Assembly: GCF_005048225.1 (NCBI RefSeq)
Contig: NZ_SUNI01000015.1
Span: forward strand, 1-64,000
DNA from: Paracoccus gahaiensis
GTDB taxonomy: Bacteria > Pseudomonadota > Alphaproteobacteria > Rhodobacterales > Rhodobacteraceae
Direction of reading: 5' to 3'
Length of the DNA stretch: 64,000 nucleotides
Each line of letters begins with the position of its first letter. Position 1 is the stretch's first letter. The notes below the pieces were generated by a model. The model searched no databases. It was not told the origin of the DNA and was given only the letters and a program-made list of their open reading frames with translations. Positions 25,326-34,760 of this stretch are shown here, piece after piece. A program made the translations under genes and the position numbers.

Positions 25326-26078
25326 ATGACTACCGGGATGACCGCTACGCGCGGCAGATTTTTCCAACGCATAGACAGCGTTATCGAAGAAACGCGAACA
25401 GAGGGCTGCGCAAGGCAACGTCCGCCCCTACACCGCAATTCGCGCCGGGCAGGATCGTGCGAAGCGTCGTTCTGGCGCGGGACGTCACGCCAGGATGTTC
25501 AGAAGGTGCTGATGGCTGCCCAGAAGTATGAGCGGGAGAACCGCGCACCTGGCAAGCGCAACGGGCCCCTCGGCGGCATTGCCCTGGAGGTTCTCGCCCT
25601 GTTTGCCAATCTGGTGAACTTCAAGTCTGGGCGACTGGACCCGTCCCTGGACTATATCACCGATAAGCTGCGCCGGTCGCGGGATGCGGTTGTGCGGGCA
25701 TTGAAGGCGCTGCGCGATCACGGGTTTCTGGACTGGTTGCGCCGGTTCGAGCCAACACCAAACGACGGCAAGGGGCCGCAGGTGCGGCAGGTCAGCAATG
25801 CCTATCGGCTGTCCGTCCCAAGGCGTGCCCTGGCGCTTCTAGGGCGATGGGCTGGACGCCCAACGCCACCGGATGACGACCAAGGTGCCCGCGCTGATCG
25901 CGCCGCCATGGAAGCCGAGCATGTTGCCACCCTCGATCTGGCCGGATTTGCTACGTTCCATATTGAGGATTCAGACCTTGCGAAGGCGCTGGCCCAGATA
26001 GGAAAAGCCATCGATTTACGCGAGTCTGCCAAGCGGACTGAATCCCAATCTACCTCTTGTTCTTATGCCGGATCATGA
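25326..26078 (+). CDS. HTH protein (replication-initiator-like), copy 1
   Basis: 250 residues, no membrane segment. The core GGIALEVLALFANLVNF, GRLDPSLDYITDKLRRSRDAVVRALKALRDHGFLDWLRRF is a winged-helix DNA-binding domain like that of small plasmid replication or regulatory proteins. ATG 25326 is preceded by GAGGAG. A near-identical protein is encoded at 54562-55314 after a paralogous secreted-protein gene. It could be a plasmid replication-type initiator or a regulator of the module. I see no iterons next to it, which weakens the replication idea. Confidence 0.75.
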   Translation: MTTGMTATRGRFFQRIDSVIEETRTEGCARQRPPLHRNSRRAGSCEASFWRGTSRQDVQKVLMAAQKYERENRAPGKRNGPLGGIALEVLALFANLVNFKSGRLDPSLDYITDKLRRSRDAVVRALKALRDHGFLDWLRRFEPTPNDGKGPQVRQVSNAYRLSVPRRALALLGRWAGRPTPPDDDQGARADRAAMEAEHVATLDLAGFATFHIEDSDLAKALAQIGKAIDLRESAKRTESQSTSCSYAGS

Positions 26079-26208
26079 AGCAGACGCTGCGCACATGAAG
26101 CCTCATGCTTGCCTGCGGAGGTTCCAATTCGTGAAAGGGGGCCGGGCAACGGCACCCAAAGCACCCTATACTCAACCGTTAGCTGCGACGGCACTGTCGT
26201 ATGGCTGA
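26065..26208 (+). CDS. Short ORF overlapping the HTH gene end (copy 1)
   Basis: 47 codons starting with an ATG inside the last codons of the HTH gene. A counterpart begins at the same point in module 2 (55301). The two share H-x-ADAAH near the start and LRRF..VK..., while the rest diverges. Conservation of start, overlap and motif suggests translation. The role is unknown. Confidence 0.35.
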   Translation: MPDHEADAAHMKPHACLRRFQFVKGGRATAPKAPYTQPLAATALSYG

Positions 26209-26419
26209 GGAAAACAATCTGTTGAGAGGATGGCACTGTAGCGATCGACCTCACCGCGTTCCCCCCCCTCTGGCCTCGGTTATTTGATGTCCAATCACCC
26301 TCATCCTGAGAAGGCTGAAGGAGATCGGCGACACCTTGCGGTTAAAAGACCAAAGCGGCCTTGCGAACGGGACGTTGCACTGCATCCGCCCCGCCTGCTT
26401 GCCTCAAGGGCACGTCTGG

Positions 26420-26626
26420 TCATGCAAGAGACAGGTTCACCGCGCTCTCGCGATTGTCTCGGCCAGCTTCGATATCAAAGCTGACCTTCTGTCCATCTGC
26501 CAGAGAACGAAGGCCAGCGCGCTCGACAGCTGAAATATGGACGAAAATGTCCTTGTTGCCGTTATCGGGCTGGATAAAGCCAAACCCTTTTGTTTCGTTG
26601 AACCATTTCACAGTTCCGGTTGCCAT
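26420..26626 (-). CDS. Cold-shock protein CspA family
   Basis: A 68-residue single cold-shock domain with RNP1 KGFGFIQ and RNP2 DIFVHIS, starting [12 protein letters not shown]. It binds single-stranded RNA and DNA and acts as an RNA chaperone. ATG 26626 is preceded by AAGGAAG. Similar genes are common as single transcriptional units; longer readings through the upstream region are spurious. Confidence 0.95.
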   Translation of the reverse strand: MATGTVKWFNETKGFGFIQPDNGNKDIFVHISAVERAGLRSLADGQKVSFDIEAGRDNRESAVNLSLA

Positions 26627-26882
26627 TTTGTCTTCCTTGATTAATTTGTGCAGCAAAGCTGCTACTCTCAAGAAAACCCGTTGATGAACACTTGTCGAGA
26701 CGCAACATGCAGCGGATTGCAAGCCGGCAGTATGATTCCGGAGCGGACGGCAGACTAAACTCGGACGCCGCGCATCTCGCTCTGGATAGATTGATCCGGC
26801 ATCAGGGTGACCACCCGCCTCTGCATTCCCAGGTAGCGGGTGGGCACTGGGCGCGACAGAGGGGACCCCACCGCCCCTCCGC

Positions 26883-29069
26883 TCAGCCCGGCTTTGCGGC
26901 GGCCAGCCACTCGTCGAGCTTTGACCAGCGGCGGCGCCCCGAGGTGTTTTTGACGGCGATGGCCACGGCCCTCTTCTGCCCCACCAGGACAACCAGCTTC
27001 CTGCCGCGGGTGACGCCGGTGTAGATGAGGTTGCGCTGCAGCATGGCGTAATGCTGGGTCATCACCGGGATGACCACCGCTGGATACTCCGAGCCCTGGC
27101 TCTTGTGGATGGTCGCGGCGTAAGCCGGCACCAGCGTGTCCAATTCCCCAAAGGCGAACACGACGGTGCGGCCGTCGAAGTTGACGGCCACCTCGCCTTC
27201 ATTCAGATCGACGTCCTCGATCGATCCGATGTCGCCGTTATAGACCTCTCGGTCATAGTCATTCTCGATCTGCATGACCTTGTCGCCGGGGGCGAAGGTC
27301 CATCCGAACCGCTCGACCTTTTTGTCGCCTGCCGGGTTCAGGACGGCCTGCAGTTCGATGTTGAGCGACCGGGCGCCGACACCGCCCCGGTTCATTGGGC
27401 AGAGCACCTGGATGTCCCTGATCGGATCGAGGCCGAACCGGCGAGGGATGCGTTTGCTGACAAGCTCCACAATGCGCTGTACGGCCTGCTCCGGGTCCGC
27501 CGCCGGCACGAAGTAGAAGTCAGCCTCTGCGTCCGGTGGTGTGAGATCCGGCATCCGGCCAGCGTTGATGGCGTGCGCCGTGGTGATGATCTTGCTTTGT
27601 GCGGCTTGCCGGAAGACTTCCGTCAGCCGAACCACCGGCACGGCACCGGAGCCGATGATGTCTGCAAGGACCTGCCCGGGCCCGACAGAGGGAAGCTGGT
27701 CGATGTCGCCGACGATCAAAAGCGCTGCCGTGCCCGGTACGGCCTTCATCAACGATTGCATCAGGAGCACGTCGACCATCGAGCTCTCATCGACAACCAG
27801 CAGATCGCAATCGAGCGGGTTCTCGTCACTGCGCTTGAAGCCAAAGGCCTTGGGGTCGAACTCCAGTAGCCGGTGAATGGTCCTGGCCTCCATGCCCGTG
27901 GCCTCGGACATGCGTTTGGCGGCGCGTCCGGTCGGCGCGCACAGCAAAAGCTTCACGGCCTTGGCGTGCAGGACGCGGAGGATCGAATTCACGATCGTGG
28001 TCTTGCCCACGCCGGGTCCCCCGGTGATCACCAGGATCTTGGACCTCAGCGCCAGGCGAATGGCCTCTGCCTGACTGGCCGCAAGGGTCAGACCCGTCTT
28101 CTGTTCGATCCACGGCAGGGCCTTGTCGGCGTCGATTGCCGACCAGGGCAGAGGCGCCCTCCGGATCCGCTGGAGGTGCTCGGCGATTGCGCGCTCTGCC
28201 TGGTAGAGCCCGGCCAGGAAGATGCACTCCGCATCCCCGACCCGATCTGCGATGACCGTGCCCTCGGCAAGCTCCTCGTGCAGGGCGCTCTCGATCAGCG
28301 TCGCGGGCACGTCGAGGAGCTTTTCCGCAAGCGTAATCAGCTCCGCGCGTGGCAGGCCGCAGTGGCCGTTGCCCATTGCCTCTGCCAGCGCAAACGACAC
28401 CCCCGCGCGCAGACGTATCTGGGCAGTTTTCTCGATCCCGAGCTTTTCTGCGATTGTGTCTGCCGTGCGAAAGCCGATGCCGCGGATGTCCCTGGCTAGG
28501 CGATACGGGTTCTCGCTCATCACCTGCACGGCGTCGGTGCCGTAGGTTTTGAAGATCCGCACCGCGCGCGCTGTCCCCACAGCGTGCTGATGCAAGAAGA
28601 CCATGATCTCGCGAATGACCTTCTGGTCCGCCCAACCCGTGGTAATCTTCGCCGCCCGCAGAGGACCAATGCCTTCGACCTCGCGCAGACGTTCCGGTGT
28701 CGCCTCAACGATATCAAAGACGTCGGTGCCGAACTGCTTGACCAGCCGCCGGGCATAGACAGGCCCGATCCCGCGGATCATGCCGGAGCCCAGGTACTTT
28801 TCGATCCCCTCACGGGTGGAGGGTGCATGGGTCTTTAGAAAGTGCGCCTTAAACTGCAGACCATGGGTGCGGTCGTTGAGCCAGATGCCGGACGCCGTGA
28901 TCCACTCCCCTGCGGAGATCATCGCGGCATGTCCCACGACGGTGACAAGATCCCGATGCCCTCGCGCCTTGACCCGCAGGACGCAAAAGCCAGTCTCGGC
29001 GTTGTGGAACGTGACCCGCTCGACCAGGCCCGCCAACACTTCTGTTCCGCTGTCGGCCTGCGACGTCAT
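26883..29069 (-). CDS. RecD2-like ATP-dependent DNA helicase
   Basis: A 728-residue SF1B helicase. An N-terminal OB-like region and helix-hairpin-helix repeats ([38 protein letters not shown]) precede the motor with Walker [10 protein letters not shown] (about residue 345), Walker [12 protein letters not shown], and the late motif [17 protein letters not shown]. This is RecD2 architecture, a 5'-3' helicase independent of RecBC. It acts in repair or in processing of mobile DNA. No RecBC partner is adjacent. The following AT-hook gene on the same strand lies 24 bp upstream of its start, so the two may be cotranscribed. Confidence 0.92.
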   Translation of the reverse strand: MTSQADSGTEVLAGLVERVTFHNAETGFCVLRVKARGHRDLVTVVGHAAMISAGEWITASGIWLNDRTHGLQFKAHFLKTHAPSTREGIEKYLGSGMIRGIGPVYARRLVKQFGTDVFDIVEATPERLREVEGIGPLRAAKITTGWADQKVIREIMVFLHQHAVGTARAVRIFKTYGTDAVQVMSENPYRLARDIRGIGFRTADTIAEKLGIEKTAQIRLRAGVSFALAEAMGNGHCGLPRAELITLAEKLLDVPATLIESALHEELAEGTVIADRVGDAECIFLAGLYQAERAIAEHLQRIRRAPLPWSAIDADKALPWIEQKTGLTLAASQAEAIRLALRSKILVITGGPGVGKTTIVNSILRVLHAKAVKLLLCAPTGRAAKRMSEATGMEARTIHRLLEFDPKAFGFKRSDENPLDCDLLVVDESSMVDVLLMQSLMKAVPGTAALLIVGDIDQLPSVGPGQVLADIIGSGAVPVVRLTEVFRQAAQSKIITTAHAINAGRMPDLTPPDAEADFYFVPAADPEQAVQRIVELVSKRIPRRFGLDPIRDIQVLCPMNRGGVGARSLNIELQAVLNPAGDKKVERFGWTFAPGDKVMQIENDYDREVYNGDIGSIEDVDLNEGEVAVNFDGRTVVFAFGELDTLVPAYAATIHKSQGSEYPAVVIPVMTQHYAMLQRNLIYTGVTRGRKLVVLVGQKRAVAIAVKNTSGRRRWSKLDEWLAAAKPG

Positions 29070-29092
29070 GCGCGGCGCATCCCACGGCTCCC

Positions 29093-29488
29093 CTACTCGG
29101 CCGCGTCAGTTCCTTCGGCGACCACCTTTGGTTTACGGCCCCGCTTTGCCTTGGGGACATCGCCCTCCTCAGCCATGGCTTTCGGTTTGCGGCCCCTGGT
29201 CGCTTTCGGGGCATCTGCCGAGGGCTCGGTGCGTGCCTCGGCTGCCGCCTTGGGCGGCCGGCCGCGCTTCGCTTTCGGTGCTTCCGCGACCTCGCTCCCG
29301 GATGTCGCCGCCTTGCGCCCTCGGCTTCCAACCTTTGCGGCCGGTGCGGACGCTCGTGCGCCTTCCTCCGCCGCAATCTCGCGTTCGGCCTGCGACCAGT
29401 GTTCGGCATCCTGCCCCTGTGGACGACCGGCTTGCTCCCAAAGAGCGTGCGCCCGATCCCGGACCTTTTGTGTGCGTTCGTCATCCAT
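29093..29488 (-). CDS. DUF2934-type protein with three AT-hooks
   Basis: 131 residues. The N-terminal 45 (RTQKVRDRAHALWEQAGRP, HWSQAEREIAAEE) match the DUF2934 pattern. The C-terminal half is Ala/Lys-rich with three AT-hook cores, KRGRPPK, TRGRKPK and KRGRKPK, which bind the minor groove of AT-rich DNA. ATG 29488 has GGAG upstream. It precedes the helicase gene, so it may be a small DNA-bending or nucleoid partner. Confidence 0.8.
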   Translation of the reverse strand: MDDERTQKVRDRAHALWEQAGRPQGQDAEHWSQAEREIAAEEGARASAPAAKVGSRGRKAATSGSEVAEAPKAKRGRPPKAAAEARTEPSADAPKATRGRKPKAMAEEGDVPKAKRGRKPKVVAEGTDAAE

Positions 29489-29772
29489 GATGAAACTCCA
29501 TCTTTACCACCGCAACTATCCCGTTTTCCTGCCCAGACCGCAGGATAGTAACGCCTCTCGTTGAAGATCTGCAGTTCAGCGTGCCACGGCGACACGGCGT
29601 TTCCAAGAGATCCCTCAGCGCAAGGCTGGTCATGGATCTACGGTGCACTGTGCCGCTCCATCGCCCTCTGCGCAACCGGTGAACCGCCACCCGCCTCCTA
29701 GGGCAAGATTGCCTTGAGGCACCGGCGCTGTAGAGTGTTTATGACCCACGAGAGCACTGGTATCGCCAACCC

Positions 29773-31209
29773 ATGTCCAAGAAGACCCTGAACAAAGAAA
29801 ATCTACAGAAGCTGGGTTCGGAGACGCTAGCCGGACTGGTGATGGATCTGGTGCAGGGTAGCGCGACACTTCAGCGACGCGCACGGATGGAACTCAGCGC
29901 TGCACAGGGGCCAAAAGACGTCGCCGCCGATATCCGGAAACGCTTCGCCTCGCTCCGGCGCTCGACCAGCTATATCGACTGGCGCCAGCAACGAGCGCTG
30001 GTCAAGGATCTCGATGGCCTTCTGGGCGCAATCGAAAGCAACATAGCTGCAGTGGACGCCAGCGAGGCCTTTGAACTGCTCTGGTCGTTTCTGCAACTCG
30101 CTCCTTCGATTTACGAACGCACAGACGACAGCAACGGCGCAGTCGGGGGCGTGATGGCTGAGGCTGTTGATCTGATTGCCGCGATCGCACCTCGGTTGTC
30201 GCCTGACCCTGAAACATTGGCAGAGCGGATACTCGAAGCCGTTGCAGAGGCAGCCTATGGCGAGTTCGATGGGATCATTCCAGCGACGGCAGAAGCCTTG
30301 GGAACCGATGGCCTTGACCACTTGAAGCAGATCACCGAGGCGTGGGCAGCACAGCCGCCCACCACCCAGGATCTGGACCGATACGCAGGCTACGGCTTTT
30401 CAAGCTCGCCCGAAGAGATTGCTTATCGGCAGAAACAGGGCACCAGGTCGATTATCCTGGCCGATATTGCGGACGCCCAAGGTGATGTCGACGCCTACAT
30501 GGCCCGTTACTCGGAAGAGCAGCTGACCTACGCAACCATTGCGCCCGGCGTCGCCCGCAGATTGCTGGATGCGGGCCGCATCGAAGACGCCCTTGGTGTC
30601 AGCGAGCGCGCAAAGGCGGCCGAAGGCGCGACGTCATTCATGATGTACGACGACAACCTCGACGAGGTCTACGAGGAGTGCCTCGAGAAGCTGGGTAAGG
30701 CGGACGAGCTGAAGGACCACCTGTGGAACGCCTTCCGGGAGAACCTGAGCAAACGCAGCCTCCGGAAATACTTGAAGCTGCTTCCCGACTTCGACGATAT
30801 CGAAGCAGAGCAAAAGGCTTTGGATCTTGTCGAAGCTTTCTCGCACACTGACACCGCCATCAGCTTCCTCATTGAGTGGCCAGCTCATGAGCGTGCGGCG
30901 AAGGTAGTGCTGGCGCGGGCGAACGATCTGGATGGAAATTCCTACCATATATTGACGACAGGGGCCGCCGCCCTTGAACCCCAATATCCGTTGGCTGCAA
31001 CATTGATGCGTCGCGCCATGGTTCAGGACACGCTGGATGGGGGGAAGTCCAAGCGATACCGATACGCGGCGCGTCACCTAGCCGAATGCCAGTCCTGCGA
31101 TGCGTCCATCGATGATTACGGCGGTTTCCCCACACACGAGACGTTTGTTCAGGCTCTCAAGCAAAAGCACGGGCGCAAATATGGGTTCTGGCAACTGGCT
31201 GACGGGTAA
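29773..31209 (+). CDS. DUF6880-family protein
   Basis: A 478-residue cytoplasmic, mostly helical protein with HEAT/TPR-like character. Useful stretches are TSYIDWRQQRALVKDLDGLL, GTRSIILADIADAQGDVDAY, LPDFDDIEAEQKALD and the C-terminal KQKHGRKYGFWQL. The molecular function of DUF6880 is not known. A decayed partial copy lies at 61966-62400, with similarity extending about 60 bp past the stop, so the segment was duplicated within the replicon. Confidence 0.85.
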   Translation: MSKKTLNKENLQKLGSETLAGLVMDLVQGSATLQRRARMELSAAQGPKDVAADIRKRFASLRRSTSYIDWRQQRALVKDLDGLLGAIESNIAAVDASEAFELLWSFLQLAPSIYERTDDSNGAVGGVMAEAVDLIAAIAPRLSPDPETLAERILEAVAEAAYGEFDGIIPATAEALGTDGLDHLKQITEAWAAQPPTTQDLDRYAGYGFSSSPEEIAYRQKQGTRSIILADIADAQGDVDAYMARYSEEQLTYATIAPGVARRLLDAGRIEDALGVSERAKAAEGATSFMMYDDNLDEVYEECLEKLGKADELKDHLWNAFRENLSKRSLRKYLKLLPDFDDIEAEQKALDLVEAFSHTDTAISFLIEWPAHERAAKVVLARANDLDGNSYHILTTGAAALEPQYPLAATLMRRAMVQDTLDGGKSKRYRYAARHLAECQSCDASIDDYGGFPTHETFVQALKQKHGRKYGFWQLADG

Positions 31210-31620
31210 CGGCCATTTTTGTATTGCATCACCCTGTCGGCTTTCGCGCGAAGTTGCCCGGTACGGCTGAAACTCATGAGCCACAAAAGCGCGCTGGATC
31301 CTGATCCGGGTTCCGCTTTGATACGTAGTTCGGCTCGTGCCGGCGCAAGGAAAATCTGCAACTCTAGAAAATTCTCTGCATTGGCAAGATCCCGCCGCAA
31401 GGCACGCAGGGCCAGCTGATAGTGCGAGATCAGCTGGCGAAAACGGGCTGGTGCGCCTATACGCCAAGCTACTATGCAACGGCATCAATGTGATAATGCA
31501 ATAATGCCTGCACATCGACCAGCGTGACAGTAGCTTCAACTGCGTGCGCGTGGGCATCTGCTAGGCAGATTGCCTGGTTTTTCTCTTCCCGCTCGCCTAA
31601 CGAGCTCCTAGCGAGGCATC
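31210..31620. other. Non-coding gap of about 410 bp
   Basis: No convincing reading frame. It contains the 10-bp hairpin at 31411-31438. Its first 60 bp resemble the sequence after the DUF6880 pseudogene at about 62400. Confidence 0.5.
31411..31438. repeat. Perfect 10-bp inverted repeat
   Basis: GCCAGCTGAT (31411-31420) and ATCAGCTGGC (31429-31438) flank an 8-base centre. No T-run follows, so it is not a typical terminator. It may be an operator or recombination site. Confidence 0.6.
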
Positions 31621-31842
31621 ATGACTGAGTCATACAGCAGGCAGCGTCAACAGGCGGAGATTGCTTTCGCTAAGACACAATTGCCGCTAACTTCCAGAGG
31701 ACGGGCTTTTGAAGAACTCGATGCGCTCAAGGTCACGCGCGAGGAAAAAACCCTGAGGCTGCGCGAAGCTCGTCGTGCCAAGGAACTGCAGGATAATCCC
31801 GAGCCCACAGCCACATCAGCCTTCAAAAATATGCGACCTTGA
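31621..31842 (+). CDS. Small charged helical protein of unknown function
   Basis: 73 residues, rich in Arg, Lys, Glu and Gln (YSRQRQQAEIAFAKTQ; EELDALKVTREEKTLRLREA), predicted to be helical. Its beginning has a GCGAGG-type ribosome binding site. Small proteins of this look are frequent in Rhizobiales and Rhodobacterales, but I know of no assigned role. Confidence 0.6.
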   Translation: MTESYSRQRQQAEIAFAKTQLPLTSRGRAFEELDALKVTREEKTLRLREARRAKELQDNPEPTATSAFKNMRP

Positions 31843-31843
31843 A

Positions 31844-31862
31844 GATGAGCTCATAGCTCATC
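31844..31862. terminator. Stem-loop after the 73-aa gene
   Basis: GATGAGCT (31844-31851), CAT loop, AGCTCATC (31855-31862) lie immediately after the stop codon. There is no U-tract, so a processing or weak termination role is only suggested. Confidence 0.35.
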
Positions 31863-32374
31863 CACGGACACCGCGATTTCTTAGCTGGCGGCGTCCAGCG
31901 TATCGGTAAAATCGCCCGTGGCAAAGCCCTTCGTAGGCGCGTTTCTCGCTTTATCGGGATCCGAAGCACTTGAAGCTAACCCCACCGCGGCGGACCGCCC
32001 CATTCCAGTTGCGATTGCCAGTGCCAAAAATAGCCCCAAGTTGGCCTTATTGCTACATAACAAAGCTTATTCCGCTCTTCCCTGTTAGCGGGGTGGGTTC
32101 TACACTGAGACGCGAAAATCTATCATTTGCTCGCTTTTGTAGATCGACGAACATCCCCTCGGCCTAACATCTCTACCCTTCCCGAGCACCGCATCATTGC
32201 AGGTATGTGGCGCAGACGTTCGTTCGACTCGACCGCATGCAAAGCTGTCTTCCCGGATCAGAATTATCCTTAACCAGCCGATACGTAGCCACCGCCAATG
32301 CTGTGGGCGTGCAGCGACGTGTAGAGCCATTACAGGCTTCATCAGCTACCTAGGCAATGGAGCGGGTTGGCCAT
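31863..32374. other. Non-coding region of about 510 bp
   Basis: I see no gene with coding character here. A 60-codon frame on the minus strand (31881-32063) lacks a good ribosome binding site and was not accepted. Confidence 0.4.
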
Positions 32375-33625
32375 CTAATTTCCGCTGGAGCGCCTCATGC
32401 TCCAAGTGCTCCGAGCGAGCTGCCCTGCTTTTTTTTGCTCGCGTTCCCGGCGGGCAGCAAGCCGTGCCTTGGCGGCCATCGACCGGGCAGGATCGTCTCG
32501 GGCGAAGATTGTGCGAAGCACAGGCGCTGAACAAAGGACCTCTGCCTGTCTTTCGTTGATGATCGCGGTGCTTACTAGCGTAGATTTAGTCGAAATCTTC
32601 TTTTTCGAGGACGCGTCCGGGTTCAGCCGCGCCTCGATCGCATCAAGGCGGTGCATGATAGCCGCGGAAATCTGCGCCCCCGCTGCGTCCTCGAAAAGCT
32701 CGGACAGATCTAGGACATCTTCGCCCTCCACGTCATCCAGCAGCGCCGCTCGATTGACGGCAGCCACGTGATGCCGTCCCAGGCCAATGGCGGCTTCAAG
32801 GATCAATTGCTTTCGAAGGCCCGAGTTCTCCGGGCGCAGGAACAGTCCTTTCATGCTCTCAAAATTCTGCATGAAAATGCCGGTATTTGCGCTGGCCTTG
32901 AAGGCAGACAGGCGGACACGCGGAGATTTCGCTGTGCATAGCTGGACGATGAAGGCTCTAACATCCGGATCATCCGCGTGAAGGCTGGATGCGATCGTCG
33001 TGAATTTCTCGATCAGCGACGTATTTTCACTTTGCCGCGCGAAAATGCTCAGCATCAACTCGTGGAGTTCGGTGCGGGAACCGGTGATGCTTCTAAGGAA
33101 GTAGAACAGGTCGGTGCGCTTGGTCAGGTCAATGTCGTCGGCGAGCAGCTTCTGGCAAAGGATTGCCGCAGTCTCTTGGTCGGCCTTTTTCAGGATCGAG
33201 TGCCTCTCGGGCCGATTTCTATAGCGTTCATGCAACCAGCCGGAGATTTCGAAGGGATCGCCTTCGAGCAGTGTTCGATACATGCGGACGGCCATCGGGT
33301 TTTCTCTGAAAAGCAAAAGCTCTCGGTAGTAGGTCGCAAAGCATGATCCTTGGAGGTCGGCTCCATCGAAATTGGTGCTGCCGTCGAAGATGACGTCGGC
33401 ACCGTAGCCGCCTCGCAGGTCTGCGCCGCGAAAGTCGAACCCGCGCAAATCGGCCCTCGAAAAGTCAGTATCTCGAAGGTTGCTGAAGCGAAAGTCCCGC
33501 GCGGGGTCTAGGCACAGCGCGACGCAAACTTCCGAGAATTGCCCAGATGTCACGGCGACGCCTTCGAAGGCCGCTTCAATATCTCCGGGATCCAAGAGCT
33601 CCTGAAGACTTGCCTCACTCCTCAT
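32375..33625 (-). CDS. Pentapeptide-repeat protein with long helical C-terminal region
   Basis: About 416 residues. After a short N-terminal segment, residues about 45-95 contain pentapeptide repeats (FSNLRDTDFSRADLRGFDFR, GADLRGG, NFDGADLQGS), which fold as a right-handed beta-helix. The remaining 300 residues are alpha-helical, HEAT-like in feel, ending in a basic Ala/Arg-rich tail. ATG 33625 overlaps the stop of the upstream 254-aa gene by 11 bp (ATGAGGAGTGA), so they form one translational unit. The function is unknown. Short pentapeptide modules in accessory DNA often mediate protein interaction or effector functions. Confidence 0.7.
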   Translation of the reverse strand: MRSEASLQELLDPGDIEAAFEGVAVTSGQFSEVCVALCLDPARDFRFSNLRDTDFSRADLRGFDFRGADLRGGYGADVIFDGSTNFDGADLQGSCFATYYRELLLFRENPMAVRMYRTLLEGDPFEISGWLHERYRNRPERHSILKKADQETAAILCQKLLADDIDLTKRTDLFYFLRSITGSRTELHELMLSIFARQSENTSLIEKFTTIASSLHADDPDVRAFIVQLCTAKSPRVRLSAFKASANTGIFMQNFESMKGLFLRPENSGLRKQLILEAAIGLGRHHVAAVNRAALLDDVEGEDVLDLSELFEDAAGAQISAAIMHRLDAIEARLNPDASSKKKISTKSTLVSTAIINERQAEVLCSAPVLRTIFARDDPARSMAAKARLAARREREQKKAGQLARSTWSMRRSSGN

Positions 33626-34379
33626 CTGGTAACTCAATATTCGCGGAAGACAACGTGATTTCGCCAACGTATTTGCCGGATCCCCGAAGCGCAGAATCTA
33701 TCGATTTCGCGATGAAAATGTCTAACAGCCGGCGCTGTGTCGTGCTGAACCTTTTGAAATACCTCCAGGAAATGGGGTCCCTCACGACGTTGCCTATTGT
33801 GACATCCCTCTGCTTCACAGTCGCACGCGCCAGCACAGCTGTTCGATTTGCTCGCTCCGTGCGAGTAAACCGCACTAAGCTGTCACTTTCCAAGTAGGTC
33901 CCGTCAAGCTGGCTGTCGTCTGCTTCTCTGACTTCCCAACGGAGGTTCGGCATCGCCTTTACTCGGTGGTGCACGAGGCGGTCATGTGTGGTCAGGACGG
34001 TTTCCCGCCGCACCGACGCCTCCACCTGGCCTGAGGCAGAGCTTCCAAGCGTTGGACCGGTTATGTCAAGATTTGCCTTTGCTGACGCTTTGAAAGCTGT
34101 CGCTACATCATTTCCCTGGGTGACCACCCTGTCCATCTCGGAGGTCGGCTGTCTGCGGGGCTCGCCGAAGCGGCTTCCGGGCACGGGCGTCGCTCCTTCA
34201 AGGGCGAGGGACAGCGTCAACTTCGATATCGAGATTTCGCAGGTCTCGTCACCCAGATCTACATCTCCGGAGGCGAGCCGCAACTCAACGATGCAGTCCA
34301 GCTCACATTCGCGCGCGGCCGAAGGTTCCACGCGGATGACCAACTCGCACAGCTCGGAAACAGCATTCCTGGTATTCAT
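33615..34379 (-). CDS. Unknown 254-aa partner of the pentapeptide protein
   Basis: A soluble protein, beta-strand-rich in its first and middle parts (SISKLTLSLALEGATPVPGS; FKASAKANLDITGPTLGSS) with a helical, basic C-terminal region (SWRYFKRFSTTQRRLLDIF). There is no signal peptide or recognised motif. ATG 34379 has a GGAGG ribosome binding site. It is cotranscribed with the pentapeptide protein gene, and the pair sits between unrelated accessory genes in a defence-island-like position. I do not recognise the family. Confidence 0.65.
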   Translation of the reverse strand: MNTRNAVSELCELVIRVEPSAARECELDCIVELRLASGDVDLGDETCEISISKLTLSLALEGATPVPGSRFGEPRRQPTSEMDRVVTQGNDVATAFKASAKANLDITGPTLGSSASGQVEASVRRETVLTTHDRLVHHRVKAMPNLRWEVREADDSQLDGTYLESDSLVRFTRTERANRTAVLARATVKQRDVTIGNVVRDPISWRYFKRFSTTQRRLLDIFIAKSIDSALRGSGKYVGEITLSSANIELPDEE

Positions 34380-34612
34380 ATGACCTCCGCGGCTACCGCC
34401 AGTATTAAACCCTAAAAAGCGATCGACACCCCCGCTTGCTACGTCCTACGTGGTGCATTTCTGCTCTTCAGCCGGTTCGACCAGCGGCTATGGGCTTAGG
34501 CTATATGGGAATTGGCCGCGCCGGAACTTCGCACTGCGCCTATGAAGGTTCTAAGAGGGTATGGTATGTCGAGCAGGCTAGAGATCGCTTCTAGACACGA
34601 AGCAAACCTACG

Positions 34613-34641
34613 TTGACATACTTAGTAATGAACTCTATATA
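34613..34641 (+). promoter_or_regulatory. Near-consensus sigma-70 promoter
   Basis: TTGACA (34613-34618), 17-bp spacer, TATATA (34636-34641). It points toward the terminator at 34722 with no gene between, and is the best housekeeping promoter seen in the window. Confidence 0.75.
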
Positions 34642-34647
34642 TCTCCT

Positions 34648-34758
34648 TGTGACCCGTCATGCCGCGTGCAGGGCGAGCGCAGCGGTGACCCGGGCCTTCA
34701 ACGAGGACGGTTGCCAGCCGCACACAAAAAGCTGCTCCTATGGGGCAGCTTTTTGTGT
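34648..34758 (+). ncRNA. Candidate small RNA of about 110 nt
   Basis: A perfect -35 and good -10 with ideal spacing are followed about 80 nt later by a strong Rho-independent terminator, and no ribosome binding site or conserved ORF is found between. The 3' end overlaps the terminator of the convergent DUF3800 gene, so the RNA could also act antisense to that transcript. Confidence 0.55.
34722..34758. terminator. Bidirectional terminator, 14-bp stem
   Basis: ACACAAAAAGCTGC (34722-34735) pairs perfectly with GCAGCTTTTTGTGT (34745-34758) around a 9-base loop. The stem contains A- and T-runs on either side, so it can end both the plus-strand sRNA and the minus-strand HTH-DUF3800 operon. Confidence 0.85.
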
Positions 34759-34760
34759 AT

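Noticed and set aside
31881-32063. 60-codon minus-strand frame with a hydrophobic start
   Set aside because: No ribosome binding site, no partner gene and no recognisable motif; likely chance.
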